A stretch of DNA of 44,886 bases from Caldimonas tepidiphila (GTDB lineage Bacteria > Pseudomonadota > Gammaproteobacteria > Burkholderiales > Burkholderiaceae_C), in contig NZ_QXMG01000048.1 in assembly GCF_003569765.1 (NCBI RefSeq), positions 1-44,886 on the forward strand. The letters are read 5' to 3'. Shown one piece after another: positions 30,008 through 38,751 of the stretch. Under the pieces are notes generated by a model. It had not been told where the DNA came from and made no database searches. It was given only the letters and a program-made list of their open reading frames with translations. How positions within the stretch are numbered: position 1 is the first letter of the stretch; each line of letters starts with the position of its first letter. Position numbers and translations under genes: made by a program.

Positions 30008-30943
30008 TCAGCCCGCGTCGGGCTCGGGCTTCTTCCTCGCGCGCGGATGCGCCGCGTCGTAGACCTTCGCGAGGTGCTGCCAGTCGAGCCGCGTGTAGAC
30101 CTGGGTGGTGCTCAGGTGGGCGTGGCCGAGCAGTTCCTGCACCGCGCGCAGGTCGCCGCTGGACTGCAGCAGGTGGCTCGCGAAGCTGTGGCGCAGCATG
30201 TGCGGATGCACGTGCGTCGGCAGCCCCGCCTTCAGCGCGCGCTCGCGCAGCCGGCGGCGCAGCTGCTGCGCGCCGAGCCGCGTGCCGTGGCGGCCGAGGA
30301 AGAGCGGAGCCGGATCCTCTCGCACGAACTCCGGGCGGCGCGCGAGCCATTCGCGCAGCGCGGCGAGCGCGGCGCGGCCGATCGGCACGCTGCGGCGCTT
30401 CTCCCCCTTGCCGAGTACATGCGCCTCGGCCGCGTCGAGGTCGATCCAGCCGCGCGCCGCGGCGCTCGCGCGCGCGTCGAGCGCGACGAGCTCGCCGATG
30501 CGCAGCCCGCAGCCGTAGAGCAGCTCGACGATGCAGTGGTCGCGCGCGTCGAGCGCCGGGTCGTCCTGCTCGGTGCGGTGCTCGGCGAGCTGCACCGACT
30601 GCTCGACCGACAGCGCCTTCGGCAGCGGCCGCGCCGCCTTCGGCGCGCGCACGCCGTCGACCGGGTTGAAGGCGACGAGCCCCTCGCGGCCGAGCCACTT
30701 GTAGAGGCCGCGCCAGGCGCTGAGCGCGCGCGCGATGCTGCGCGGCCCGCGCCCGCCGGCGTGCAGCGCGGCGGCGAAGCGCCGCATCTGCGCGAGCTGC
30801 ATGTCCTCCAGCGCGGTGCCGGCCTCGCGCGCGAGCGCGCACAGCGCCTCGAGGTCGTGGCGGTAGCTGTCGAGCGTCTGCGCGGCGGCGCGGCGCTCGA
30901 CGCGCAGGTGCTCCAGGTAGCGCTCGGTGAGCGGCTCCAGCAC
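30008..30943 (-). CDS. xerC: Site-specific tyrosine recombinase XerC
   Basis: 311 residues from GTG 30943, which lies 11 bp after the DUF484 stop. The N-terminal SAM-like core-binding domain covers ~1-95. Catalytic residues are present: Arg148 in YGCGLRIGEL, the Lys of GKGEKRRSVP, His248 and Arg251 in HPHMLRHSFASHLL, His274 in ELLGHAHLSTTQ, and nucleophile Tyr283 in VYTRLD. With XerD it resolves chromosome dimers at dif. The dapF-DUF484-xerC order is conserved in proteobacteria. No dif site was noticed. Confidence 0.96.
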   Translation of the reverse strand: MLEPLTERYLEHLRVERRAAAQTLDSYRHDLEALCALAREAGTALEDMQLAQMRRFAAALHAGGRGPRSIARALSAWRGLYKWLGREGLVAFNPVDGVRAPKAARPLPKALSVEQSVQLAEHRTEQDDPALDARDHCIVELLYGCGLRIGELVALDARASAAARGWIDLDAAEAHVLGKGEKRRSVPIGRAALAALREWLARRPEFVREDPAPLFLGRHGTRLGAQQLRRRLRERALKAGLPTHVHPHMLRHSFASHLLQSSGDLRAVQELLGHAHLSTTQVYTRLDWQHLAKVYDAAHPRARKKPEPDAG

Positions 30944-30954
30944 GGCGCGCGGCC

Positions 30955-31635
30955 TCAGGCGGCCTGCACGCGCGACAGCGCGGCGCTGGCGATGTCGCCG
31001 ATGCGCATCAGGAACTCGGTGCCCATGTCGCCGGTGTAGCGCGAGGGGTCGGGCGAGCCGAGCACCAGCATGCCGAAGGCCGGTGCCTGCACGCCGTGGC
31101 GCAGGGGGATCAGCGCCACCGACATCACGGTGCCCGGGTCCTCCACCCACTGCACCGCCTCGAAGCCCGAGTTCACGCCGCAGTAGGGCAGCATCAGGCT
31201 GCTGGCGAAGGTCTTGACGTCGTCGCTGACCGGCTGCGCGAAGGGCATGCGGCGGTAGGCGTCGAGCACGCTCCAGACGCGCACGCCGGCCTGGGGCACG
31301 AGGAACTGGCTCTTGAGCTCGCGCACCAGCACCGCGGGCAGGTCCGCGGCGTTGGCGGTCAGCATCAGCGCGCGCGTCCAGCGGTGCAGCCGGTCGGCGG
31401 TGGCGGTGTTCTCCTGGCCGTGGCGGATCATCTCGACGATCTTCTGCTCGAGCGCCTTGTTCTTCTCGCGCATCATCTCCATCTGCCGCTCCTGCAGCGA
31501 GACGGCGCGCAGCCCGTGCGGGCTGGTGAGCTGGATCGTCGCGAGCAGCTCGGCGTGGCGCTCGAAGAAGCCCGGCGTGTTGACGAGGAAGTTGGCGATC
31601 TCGTCTTCGGTGATGCCGTGGATTTTCATGCTCAT
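30955..31635 (-). CDS. DUF484 family protein
   Basis: 226 residues from ATG 31635 (MSMKIHGITEDEIANFLVNT) with AGGAAAG upstream. The pattern fits DUF484: an N-terminal FLVNTPGFFERHAELLA, a coiled coil (~45-80, LQERQMEMMREKNKALEQKI), then a GAF-like sensory domain (~90-225, LPLRHGVQAPAFGMLVLGSP, SRYTGDMGTEFLMRIGDIA). Function unknown, possibly a GAF-type partner of xerC-linked processes given conserved position between dapF and xerC. Confidence 0.93.
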   Translation of the reverse strand: MSMKIHGITEDEIANFLVNTPGFFERHAELLATIQLTSPHGLRAVSLQERQMEMMREKNKALEQKIVEMIRHGQENTATADRLHRWTRALMLTANAADLPAVLVRELKSQFLVPQAGVRVWSVLDAYRRMPFAQPVSDDVKTFASSLMLPYCGVNSGFEAVQWVEDPGTVMSVALIPLRHGVQAPAFGMLVLGSPDPSRYTGDMGTEFLMRIGDIASAALSRVQAA

Positions 31636-31667
31636 GGATGCTTTCCTGCGAGGCGCGCGGCGCGACC

Positions 31668-32534
31668 TCAGATCTCGATCTCGCCCTCGAACACGGTGAC
31701 GGCGGGGCCCGTCATGCGCACCGGCTGCCCGATGCCGTCCCAGGCGATCGTGAGCCGCCCGCCGCGCGTCTCGACGTCCACCACCCGGTCGAGCCAGCCG
31801 GCGCGGATGCCGGCCACCACCGCCGCGCAGGCGCCGGTGCCGCAGGCGAGCGTCTCGCCGGAGCCGCGCTCGTACACGCGCAGCCGCACCCGGGCGCGGT
31901 CCACGACCTGCAGGAAGCCCGCGTTCACCCGCCTGGGAAAGCGCGCATGGCGCTCGACGAGCGGGCCGAGCGCGGCCACCGGCGCGTCGTCCACGTCGGC
32001 GACGCCGAACTGCGCGACGTTCATCACCGCGTGCGGGTTGCCCATCGACACCGCGGCGGCTTCCACCGTGCGCCCGTCGACGTCGAGCGGCCACAGCTCG
32101 AAACCGTTCTCCAGGCGCGGCGCCAGCGCGGCGGGGTCGAAGGGGATGCGCGCCGGCTCGAACACCGGCGCGCCCATGTCGACCGTGACGCGGCCGTCGG
32201 GCTGCAGCGCCGGCTCGATCACGCCGCTCATCGTCTGCACGCGGATCGCGGTCTTGTCCGTCAGGCCCTTGTCGTGCACGAACTTCGCGAAGCAGCGCGC
32301 GCCGTTGCCGCACTGCTCGACCTCGGAGCCGTCGGCGTTGACGATGCGGTAGATGAAGTCGATGCCCGCCGCGGGCGAGGGGCCGACGATCAGGATCTGG
32401 TCGGCGCCGACGCCGAAGCGCCGGTCGGCGAGGCGGCGGAACTGGTCGGGCGAGAGCGCGAGCGGCTCCCGGGTGGCGTCGAGCACGACGAAGTCGTTGC
32501 CCGCGCCTTGCATTTTGGTGAAGCGCAGCAGCAT
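31668..32534 (-). CDS. dapF: Diaminopimelate epimerase
   Basis: 288 residues. Converts LL- to meso-diaminopimelate for lysine and peptidoglycan synthesis. The two catalytic cysteines are present: Cys75 in [14 protein letters not shown] and Cys231 in [16 protein letters not shown]. Other conserved blocks are [19 protein letters not shown] and MGNPHAV. Start ATG 32534 is fixed by the family N-terminus. It follows the acyltransferase by 38 bp and precedes DUF484 by 32 bp, so it lies in one envelope/recombination operon. Confidence 0.97.
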   Translation of the reverse strand: MLLRFTKMQGAGNDFVVLDATREPLALSPDQFRRLADRRFGVGADQILIVGPSPAAGIDFIYRIVNADGSEVEQCGNGARCFAKFVHDKGLTDKTAIRVQTMSGVIEPALQPDGRVTVDMGAPVFEPARIPFDPAALAPRLENGFELWPLDVDGRTVEAAAVSMGNPHAVMNVAQFGVADVDDAPVAALGPLVERHARFPRRVNAGFLQVVDRARVRLRVYERGSGETLACGTGACAAVVAGIRAGWLDRVVDVETRGGRLTIAWDGIGQPVRMTGPAVTVFEGEIEI

Positions 32535-32572
32535 GGGCGCGATTATCGCGGCGGCGGCAGGGCACGCACCCG

Positions 32573-33457
32573 TCAGTACAGCCCGGGCTCCCCTTCCGGC
32601 CGCGTCTTGAAGCGCTTGTGCACCCACAGGTACTGCGCCGGCATCCCGCGGATCTCGTCCTCGATGAAGCGGTTCATGCGCAGGGTGTCGGCGACCGCGT
32701 CCTCGGTGGGGAAGCCCTCCCAGGCCTCGAGGAAGCGCACGCGGTAGCCGCGCCCGCCGGGCAGCATCTCGGCGATGATCGGCTGCACCGCCATGCCGAG
32801 CGAGCGCGCCATGCGCGAGGGGGCCAGCAGCGTCGCCGCGGGCACGCCGAAGAAGGGCACGAAGGCGGCGTCGCGCAGCCCGAAGTCCATGTCCGGCAGG
32901 TTGAAGAAGGCCGCCCCCTGGCGGATGCAGCGGATCAGCGGCTTGGCGGTCTCGTGGCGCGCGAAGATCTGCGCGCGCCCGAAGCGCAGCCGGCCGCGGC
33001 GCATCGCGGCGTCGACGGCGCGGTTGGCCTGGCGCTGGTAGATCGACGCGGCCTGCCTGTCCACGAAGAGCTGCGCCGCGGCGCCCGCCACGTCGAGCGC
33101 CATGAAGTGCGGCACCAGCCACATCACCGGCCGCTCGCTGCGCTCGGCCAGCTTCACGTCGCCCTCCACGTGGATCAGCCGGCGCAGCCGCGCCTCGCTC
33201 GCGAACCACAGCAGCCCGCGCTCGAGCAGGCTGCGCCCGAGCCACTGGAAGTGCTCGCGCACCAGCTCGCGCCGCCGCGCCTCGTCCAGCTCCGGCATGC
33301 ACAGCTCGAGGTTGCGCAGCGCGATGCGCCGCCGCCGCTCGGCGGTCGCGTGCAGCAGCCGCCCGAAGCCGCGGCCGAGCGCGGCCAGCAGCGGCAGCGG
33401 CAGCCAGTGCAGCAGCCACAGCAGCGCGACCAGCGCGCGACCGCCCGCCTCAGACAT
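32573..33457 (-). CDS. Lipid A biosynthesis acyltransferase (LpxL/LpxM family), second copy
   Basis: 294 residues. A hydrophobic N-terminal anchor ([20 protein letters not shown]) is followed by the catalytic HX4D motif in [30 protein letters not shown], and the C-terminal [17 protein letters not shown]. It would transfer a fatty acyl chain to Kdo2-lipid IVA or the monoacylated product at the inner membrane. Overlaps the upstream paralogue by 8 bp. Which copy acts first (LpxL or LpxM role) cannot be told from sequence. Confidence 0.94.
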   Translation of the reverse strand: MSEAGGRALVALLWLLHWLPLPLLAALGRGFGRLLHATAERRRRIALRNLELCMPELDEARRRELVREHFQWLGRSLLERGLLWFASEARLRRLIHVEGDVKLAERSERPVMWLVPHFMALDVAGAAAQLFVDRQAASIYQRQANRAVDAAMRRGRLRFGRAQIFARHETAKPLIRCIRQGAAFFNLPDMDFGLRDAAFVPFFGVPAATLLAPSRMARSLGMAVQPIIAEMLPGGRGYRVRFLEAWEGFPTEDAVADTLRMNRFIEDEIRGMPAQYLWVHKRFKTRPEGEPGLY

Positions 33458-34319
33458 CCGCCACCCCGGCGGTGTGGCGCGGGGTCTTGTAGCGGTGGTA
33501 GCCCCAGAGGTACTGTCCGGGGCACTGAAGGATGAGTTCTTCCATGGCGTGGTTGATGGCGGCGGCGGCGGCCGATTCTGCCTGCTCCGCGCCGGGCAGC
33601 GCTTGAGGCAGCTCCGAGACGTGCACGATCCAGCCGGCGCCGCGCGCCAGCCGCTCGCCCCAGACCAGCACCACCGCGGCCCCGGTCTGCTGCACCAGGC
33701 GCGCCGCGAGCGTCATCGTGTAGGCGGGCCTGCCGAAGAAGGGCGCCCACACCCCCATGCCCTCGGGCGGCACCTGGTCGGGCAGCAGGCCGACCGCCTC
33801 GCCGCGGCGCAGCGCGCGCAGCATCTGGCGCACGCCGGCGAGCGTCGCCGGCGCCGCGGCGAGCCCCGGACGCTGGCGCGCGGTGTCCACCAGCTCGCGC
33901 AGCGCTGCCTTGCGCGCCGGGCGGTACAGCACCGTGATCGGCCCGTGCGAGGCGGCGAAGCGCTCGGCGTAGGCCTGCGCGGTGACCTCGAAGCTGCCGA
34001 GGTGCGGCGTCAGGAAGACGATGCCGCGGCCGCGCGCGTGCGCCGCCTCGATCCGCTCCAGCCCGCGCCACTCGACGCGCGCGCCGAGCGGCTCGTCGTG
34101 CGGGCGCATCCACAGCCACGGCAGCTCCGCGGCCATGCGGCCCGCGTGCGCGACCGCCGGCCGCGCGGCTGCGGGGGGAACCCCCGCCTGGGTGGCATTG
34201 GCGCGGAAGCGCTGCCGGTATACCGGCGAGGCAATCCAGCTCAGCCATCCCAGCAGGGCGCCGAACAGGTGAAGACTCCACAGCGGCCAGCGGGACAGGA
34301 GCCGGAACAGCAGGACCAT
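33450..34319 (-). CDS. Lipid A biosynthesis acyltransferase (LpxL/LpxM family), first copy
   Basis: 289 residues. An N-terminal membrane anchor (FRLLSRWPLWSLHLFGALLG), the catalytic HX4E motif in FLTPHLGSFEV, GLLPDQVPPEGMGVWAPFFG and C-terminal QYLWGYHRYKTPR mark a late lipid A acyltransferase. It differs from its downstream paralogue in having Glu, not Asp, at the second catalytic position. First gene of the minus-strand operon and divergent from metK; the two share the ~200-bp space 34320-34517. Confidence 0.94.
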   Translation of the reverse strand: MVLLFRLLSRWPLWSLHLFGALLGWLSWIASPVYRQRFRANATQAGVPPAAARPAVAHAGRMAAELPWLWMRPHDEPLGARVEWRGLERIEAAHARGRGIVFLTPHLGSFEVTAQAYAERFAASHGPITVLYRPARKAALRELVDTARQRPGLAAAPATLAGVRQMLRALRRGEAVGLLPDQVPPEGMGVWAPFFGRPAYTMTLAARLVQQTGAAVVLVWGERLARGAGWIVHVSELPQALPGAEQAESAAAAAINHAMEELILQCPGQYLWGYHRYKTPRHTAGVADV

Positions 34320-34338
34320 CGATCGGTTTTCTATATCA

Positions 34339-34439
34339 TCGGCTCATCGCCGAGTTAAGGGACAACTTGCGGGGCGACAGCAGGCGGCGCGAGAGCGCCG
34401 GGGCCTGCCGGGCGGCAGCCCAACAAATCCGCTAAAGCG
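34339..34439 (+). promoter_or_regulatory. Structured metK leader, candidate cis-regulatory RNA
   Basis: Stem-loops in order: TCGGC/GCCGA (34339-34353); GCAGGC-GGCGC-GAGA-GCGCC-GGG-GCCTGC (34380-34408); GGGC-GGCA-GCCC (34410-34421). Then comes an unpaired A-rich stretch ending CCGCTAAAGCG (34429-34439). GCGG at 34369-34372 could pair with CCGC at 34429-34432, giving a pseudoknot. The ending AACAAATCCGCTAAAGCG recalls the 3' side of SAM-II aptamers, but the 5' half does not match from memory. A TATAT-like -10 lies near 34332. Structure is read by eye; regulation by SAM is a hypothesis. Confidence 0.4.
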
Positions 34440-34517
34440 TTCGCCGCTCCTCCAGCTTCGTAGCATGGCCGGCGACGACGCCCGGTGTCTTATTGCCCAA
34501 CCCATGGAGTTTATAGA

Positions 34518-35696
34518 GTGGCGAACGACTTCCTCTTCACGTCCGAATCCGTCTCCGAAGGCCACCCCGACAAGGTCGCCGACCAGATCTCCGACGCGAT
34601 CCTCGACGCGATCCTCGCGCAGGACCCGCGCTCGCGCGTCGCGGCCGAGACGCTGTGCAACACCGGCCTCGTGGTGCTCGCCGGCGAGATCACGACCAAC
34701 GCGCATGTCGACTACATCCAGGTCGCGCGCGACACGATCAAGCGCATCGGCTACGACAACACCGAGTTCGGCATCGACTACAAGGGCTGCGCGGTGCTCG
34801 TCGCTTACGACAAGCAGAGCAACGATATCGCGCAGGGCGTGGACCATGCCTCGGACGACCACCTCAACACCGGCGCGGGCGACCAGGGCCTGATGTTCGG
34901 CTACGCCTGCGACGAGACGCCGGAGCTGATGCCCGCGCCGATCTACTACGCGCACCGGCTGGTGGAGCGCCAGGCCCAGCTGCGCAAGGACGGCCGCATG
35001 CCCTACCTGCGCCCGGACGCCAAGAGCCAGGTGACGATGCGCTACGTCGACGGCAAGCCGCACTCGATCGACACGGTGGTGCTGTCCACGCAGCACAGCC
35101 CCGAGATGAGCGACGGCAAGCACATGAAGGCCGAGTTCACGGAAGCCGTCATCGAGCAGATCATCAAGCCGGTGCTGCCGGCCGAGTGGCTCAAGGAGAC
35201 GAAGTTCCTGATCAACCCGACCGGCCGCTTCGTCATCGGCGGCCCGCAGGGCGACTGCGGCCTGACCGGGCGCAAGATCATCGTCGACACCTACGGCGGC
35301 GCCTGCCCGCACGGCGGCGGCGCGTTCTCCGGCAAGGACCCGACGAAGGTGGACCGCTCGGCGGCCTACGCGGCGCGCTACGTCGCGAAGAACGTCGTCG
35401 CCGCGGGCCTGGCGCGCCAGTGCCAGGTGCAGGTCGCCTACGCGATCGGCGTGGCACGCCCGATGAACGTGACGGTCTACACCGAGGGCACCGGCGTGAT
35501 CCCGGACGCCGAGATCGCCAAGCTCGTCACCGAGATGTTCGACCTGCGCCCGAAGGGCATCATCCAGATGCTCGACCTGCTGCGCCCGATCTATTCCAAG
35601 ACCGCCGCCTACGGCCACTTCGGCCGCGAGGAGCCGGAGTTCACGTGGGAAAGAACGGACAAGGCAGCCGCGCTGCGTGCGGCTGCGGGCCTGTAA
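34518..35696 (+). CDS. metK: S-adenosylmethionine synthetase
   Basis: 392 residues. Makes SAM from methionine and ATP. Start GTG 34518 ([20 protein letters not shown]) with GGAG at 34506-34509. Conserved blocks: [59 protein letters not shown], and C-terminal [18 protein letters not shown]. Complete. The last codons use AGA for Arg, rare here, and lie within hairpin-forming DNA. A second copy of the terminal 15 codons lies 134 bp downstream (see the repeat entry), so the present 3' end may be a recombination product. Confidence 0.98.
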   Translation: MANDFLFTSESVSEGHPDKVADQISDAILDAILAQDPRSRVAAETLCNTGLVVLAGEITTNAHVDYIQVARDTIKRIGYDNTEFGIDYKGCAVLVAYDKQSNDIAQGVDHASDDHLNTGAGDQGLMFGYACDETPELMPAPIYYAHRLVERQAQLRKDGRMPYLRPDAKSQVTMRYVDGKPHSIDTVVLSTQHSPEMSDGKHMKAEFTEAVIEQIIKPVLPAEWLKETKFLINPTGRFVIGGPQGDCGLTGRKIIVDTYGGACPHGGGAFSGKDPTKVDRSAAYAARYVAKNVVAAGLARQCQVQVAYAIGVARPMNVTVYTEGTGVIPDAEIAKLVTEMFDLRPKGIIQMLDLLRPIYSKTAAYGHFGREEPEFTWERTDKAAALRAAAGL

Positions 35697-35830
35697 GGCC
35701 CCGAGCGAAGCGAGCTTGACCGTTCTTCGGTGCAGGCTCACATCGCGCAGCGATGTGAAGGCCCGCAAGGGCCGGCCGGAGCCAACGCACCGACAAGGCG
35801 GCTGCCCTGCGTGCGGCGGCGGGCCTGTAA
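35652..35830 (+). repeat. Duplicated metK 3' end flanking a hairpin-rich insert
   Basis: Codons for [14 protein letters not shown] plus TAA occur at 35652-35696 (used) and again at 35786-35830 (unused), with differences only at synonymous positions. Between and around them are an imperfect 13-bp inverted repeat (AAGAACGGACAAG 35651-35663; CTTGACCGTTCTT 35715-35727) and perfect stems GCAGCCGC/GCGGCTGC (35664-35686), GGGCC/GGCCC spanning the stop (35687-35701), CACATCG/CGATGTG (35739-35757) and GGCCC-GCAA-GGGCC (35760-35773). It looks like a REP-type element or a recombination scar. Confidence 0.85.
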
Positions 35831-35903
35831 GCCCGGGCGCCGCGCCCCTCGCTCCCCGACGTAACATGCGCCCTCGCGCGCGAGGTGCGCCGGGGAGCCG
35901 GGA

Positions 35904-37526
35904 GTGGAGTTCGACCATGTGATCGTCGGCGGCGGGTCCGCCGGCTGCGCCGTCGCCGGGCGCCTCGCCGAGGACCCGGCGCTGCGCGTGTGCCTCGTCG
36001 AGGCCGGCCCGCCGGACGGCAGCGCGCTCGTCACGACGCCGGTCGGCGCCGCCGCGCTGCTGCCCTGGCGCAACGCGCGCAACTGGGCTTTCCAGACGGT
36101 GCCGCAGCCGGGCCTGAACGGCCGCCGCGGCTACCAGCCGCGCGGCCGCGGCCTCGGCGGCTCCTCGTCGCTGAACGCGATGATCTACCTGCGCGGCCAC
36201 CCCGAGGACTACGAGGACTGGGCGCGCGCGGGCTGCACCGGCTGGGGCTGGGCCGAGGTTCTGCCGGTGTTCCGCCGCGCCGAGGACAACGCGCGCGGCG
36301 CCGATGCCTTCCATGGCAGCGGCGGCCCGATGCATGTCTGCGACGGCCGCTCGGCCAATCCCTTCGCCGCGCTCTTCATCGAGGCCGCGCGCCAGGCCGG
36401 CCTGCCCTTCAACCCCGACTTCAACGGCGCGAGCCAGGACGGCGCCGGCTGGTTCCAGCTCACGCAGCACGGGGGCGAGCGCTGGAACGCGGCGCGCGCC
36501 TACCTGCATGCCCGGCCCCGGCCGAACCTGCACGTCGTGACCGGTGCACAGGTCGAGCAGTTGCTGCTCGATGCGCGCGACGGCGGCCTGCGCGCCCGCG
36601 GCGTGCAGCTGCGCCGCGGCGGGGCGGCGGAGACGATCGCGGCGCGCGGCGAGGTGGTGCTCGCCGCTGGCGCCTTCGGCTCGCCGCAGCTGCTGATGCT
36701 GTCGGGGATCGGGCCGGGTGAACACCTGCAGTCGCTCGGCCTGCCGGTGCGGCTCGACCGCCCGGCGGTCGGCGCGAACCTGCAGGACCACCTCGACATC
36801 GTCGCGCACCATCGCTTCCGCGCCGACCCGGGCTCGCCGCGGCGCGCCACCGAGCTGTTCGGCCTGTCGGCGGCGGGCGCGGCGCGGCTGCTGGCGCGCG
36901 AGCTGCCGCGCTACCTGCGCGAGCGCCGCGGGCTGCTGACCTCGAACTTCGCCGAGGCCGGCGCCTTCCTGCGCACCGGGCCCGGGCTGTCGCGGCCCGA
37001 CGTGCAGCTCTATTTCGTCGTCGCGATGGTGGACGACCATGCGCGGCGCGTGCACCTGGGACACGGTTATTCCTGCCATGCCAGCGTGCTGCGGCCCAAG
37101 AGCCGCGGCAGCGTGCGGCTCGCGTCGCCGCACGCGCACGACACGCCGCTGATCGACCCGGCCTTCCTGTCGCACCCCGAGGACCTCGCCGCGACGATGC
37201 GTGCCGAGCGCGCGATGCGCCATGTGCTGGCGCAGCCGGCGCTCGCACGCCACGCCGGGCCCGCGCTGCACGCGCTGCCGCAGGACGATGCGGCGCTCGC
37301 GGCCGACATCCGCGCCCGCGCCGACTCGATGTACCACCCGGCGGGCACGTGCCGCATGGGCGGCGACGTCGACGCGGTGGTCGATCCCTTCTTGCGCGTG
37401 CGCGGCGTCGCAGGCCTGCGCGTCGCCGACGCGTCGGTGATGCCGACCCTCGTCGGCGGCAGCCTGCACGCGGCGGCGGTGATGATCGGGGAGCGCGCGG
37501 CCGGGTTCATCCGCGGCGACGCGTGA
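35904..37526 (+). CDS. GMC family FAD-dependent oxidoreductase
   Basis: 540 residues from GTG 35904, with GGGAG upstream. The FAD-binding loop is VIVGGGSAGCAVAGRL and the GMC signatures are GRGLGGSSSLNAMIYLRG and AAGAFGSPQLLMLSGIGP. YHPAGTCRMGG holds the catalytic-type His. The second active-site position, usually Asn in choline-dehydrogenase-like members (GNxNAP), reads GGSLHAAAVMIG, a His, as in aryl-alcohol oxidases. It probably oxidises an alcohol; substrate unknown. Not choline-specific by context, since no bet genes lie nearby. Confidence 0.93.
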   Translation: MEFDHVIVGGGSAGCAVAGRLAEDPALRVCLVEAGPPDGSALVTTPVGAAALLPWRNARNWAFQTVPQPGLNGRRGYQPRGRGLGGSSSLNAMIYLRGHPEDYEDWARAGCTGWGWAEVLPVFRRAEDNARGADAFHGSGGPMHVCDGRSANPFAALFIEAARQAGLPFNPDFNGASQDGAGWFQLTQHGGERWNAARAYLHARPRPNLHVVTGAQVEQLLLDARDGGLRARGVQLRRGGAAETIAARGEVVLAAGAFGSPQLLMLSGIGPGEHLQSLGLPVRLDRPAVGANLQDHLDIVAHHRFRADPGSPRRATELFGLSAAGAARLLARELPRYLRERRGLLTSNFAEAGAFLRTGPGLSRPDVQLYFVVAMVDDHARRVHLGHGYSCHASVLRPKSRGSVRLASPHAHDTPLIDPAFLSHPEDLAATMRAERAMRHVLAQPALARHAGPALHALPQDDAALAADIRARADSMYHPAGTCRMGGDVDAVVDPFLRVRGVAGLRVADASVMPTLVGGSLHAAAVMIGERAAGFIRGDA

Positions 37527-37542
37527 GCGCCGCCGCCCGGGT

Positions 37543-37974
37543 TCAGGACAGGTGCATGCCGTAGCGCTCGACGCTGCGCACCACGTTCTGGATCACGTCG
37601 GGGTCCACCGAGCGCCGCACTGCGTCCGCCGTGTCGACCGGCACGCCGAAGTCGGCGAAGAACTGCTGGAAGCCCTTGGGCCGCCAGCCCGTGACCCAGA
37701 CCACGTCCTCGTCGGTGTTGTTGATGAAGGTGTGCGTCGTGCCGGGCGGCAGGTCGACGAAGCTGCCGGCCGCATGGCGCTCCCAGCGGCCGTCGTGCAT
37801 CACGTCGAGCGTGCCCTTCACGACGAGGAAGAACTCGTTCGCGTCCTTGTGGAAGTGCGGCGGCGGCCCCGGCACCCGGGGCGGCGAGGTGACCTCGACC
37901 ATGCCGTAGGACTCGTCGGTCTCGAGCGGGCGGATCCGGTGCCCGAGCACCCACATCGCGTTGCCAGCGTTCAT
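37543..37974 (-). CDS. Cupin domain protein
   Basis: 143 residues. Cupin motif 1 is PPPHFHKDANEFFLVVKG (HxHx4E) and motif 2 is GSFVDLPPGTTHTFIN, giving the three His and one Glu needed for a metal site. The C-terminal ~45 residues (GWRPKGFQQFFADFGVPVDT) resemble quercetin-2,3-dioxygenase-like single-cupin proteins; substrate unknown. ATG 37974 has AGGAGAG upstream. Divergent from a TetR regulator with a shared inverted repeat, so it is probably that regulator's target. Confidence 0.92.
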   Translation of the reverse strand: MNAGNAMWVLGHRIRPLETDESYGMVEVTSPPRVPGPPPHFHKDANEFFLVVKGTLDVMHDGRWERHAAGSFVDLPPGTTHTFINNTDEDVVWVTGWRPKGFQQFFADFGVPVDTADAVRRSVDPDVIQNVVRSVERYGMHLS

Positions 37975-38042
37975 GCTCTGCTCTCCTCGTGCGGCGACGG
38001 CTTGCCGACCCGGGATCGCCCTCGTCGCCGCGGCCGATTCCG

Positions 38043-38080
38043 TATACTCGCGAGAAAAATTTCTTCGTGAGATTTTTCTC
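38043..38080. promoter_or_regulatory. Shared operator/promoter between cupin and TetR genes
   Basis: A perfect 9-bp inverted repeat, GAGAAAAAT (38052-38060) and ATTTTTCTC (38072-38080), spaced 11 bp, touches the palindrome CTCGCGAG (38047-38054) and TATACT (38043-38048). It is strikingly AT-rich for this genome. It ends 4 bp before the tetR ATG, so binding there would block tetR initiation and probably the cupin promoter. Confidence 0.65.
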
Positions 38081-38084
38081 AATT

Positions 38085-38741
38085 ATGAGCGCCTGTCCCC
38101 CTCCGTCAAGCCCACGTCCGAAACGTGCCCTCCTGCATTCCGGGCGCGTGAACCAGAAGCGTCGCACGCAGCAGGCGCTGATGGAAGCGGCGCTGGCGTT
38201 GCGCGACGAGGGGCGCGAGCCGACGCTGCAGCAGGTGGCCGAGCGCGCGCAGGTGTCGCGCGCCACCGCCTACCGCTACTTCGGCTCGCTCGAGGCGCTG
38301 CTCGCGATGGCGCGCTTCGAGCACGCGGTGCCGCCGCTCGACGCGGTGCTGGAGCCGGGCGGCGACCCGGTGGCGGCGATCGGCCGCGCCTGCGAGCACG
38401 TCAACCGTGCGCTGCTCGACGACGAGCAGGGCGTGCACGTGCTCGCGCGCAGCGCGATGCAGGTCTGGCTCGACGGCCCGCCCGAGGCGCGCCCGCCGCG
38501 CCCGGCGCGGCGGCTGCAGATGATCGAGCCGATCCTCGACGCCTGCGGCGAGCGGCTCGACGCGGCGGCGCGCCGCCGCCTGCGCGCGGCGCTATCGCTG
38601 GTGATCGGGGTCGAGGCGGTGCTGTCGCTGCGCGACGTGGCGGGCGAGTCGCGCGAGGGGGCGCTCGAGGCCGCGCGCTGGGCCGCCGAGACGCTGCTGC
38701 GCGCGGCGCTGGCCGAGGGGGAGGGCCAGCCGCGCGACTGA
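38085..38741 (+). CDS. TetR family transcriptional regulator
   Basis: 218 residues. The N-terminal helix-turn-helix reads TQQALMEAALALRDEGREPT, then LQQVAERAQVSRATAYRYFGSLEALL. The rest is a helical ligand-binding and dimerisation domain without a recognisable subgroup. ATG 38085 (MSACPPPSSPRPK) lies 4 bp after the operator repeat and lacks a usual ribosome site, so expression may be low or the message near-leaderless. Likely represses itself and the divergent cupin gene. Convergent with the MFS gene, 10 bp away. Confidence 0.93.
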   Translation: MSACPPPSSPRPKRALLHSGRVNQKRRTQQALMEAALALRDEGREPTLQQVAERAQVSRATAYRYFGSLEALLAMARFEHAVPPLDAVLEPGGDPVAAIGRACEHVNRALLDDEQGVHVLARSAMQVWLDGPPEARPPRPARRLQMIEPILDACGERLDAAARRRLRAALSLVIGVEAVLSLRDVAGESREGALEAARWAAETLLRAALAEGEGQPRD

Positions 38742-38751
38742 ACCGCGCGCT

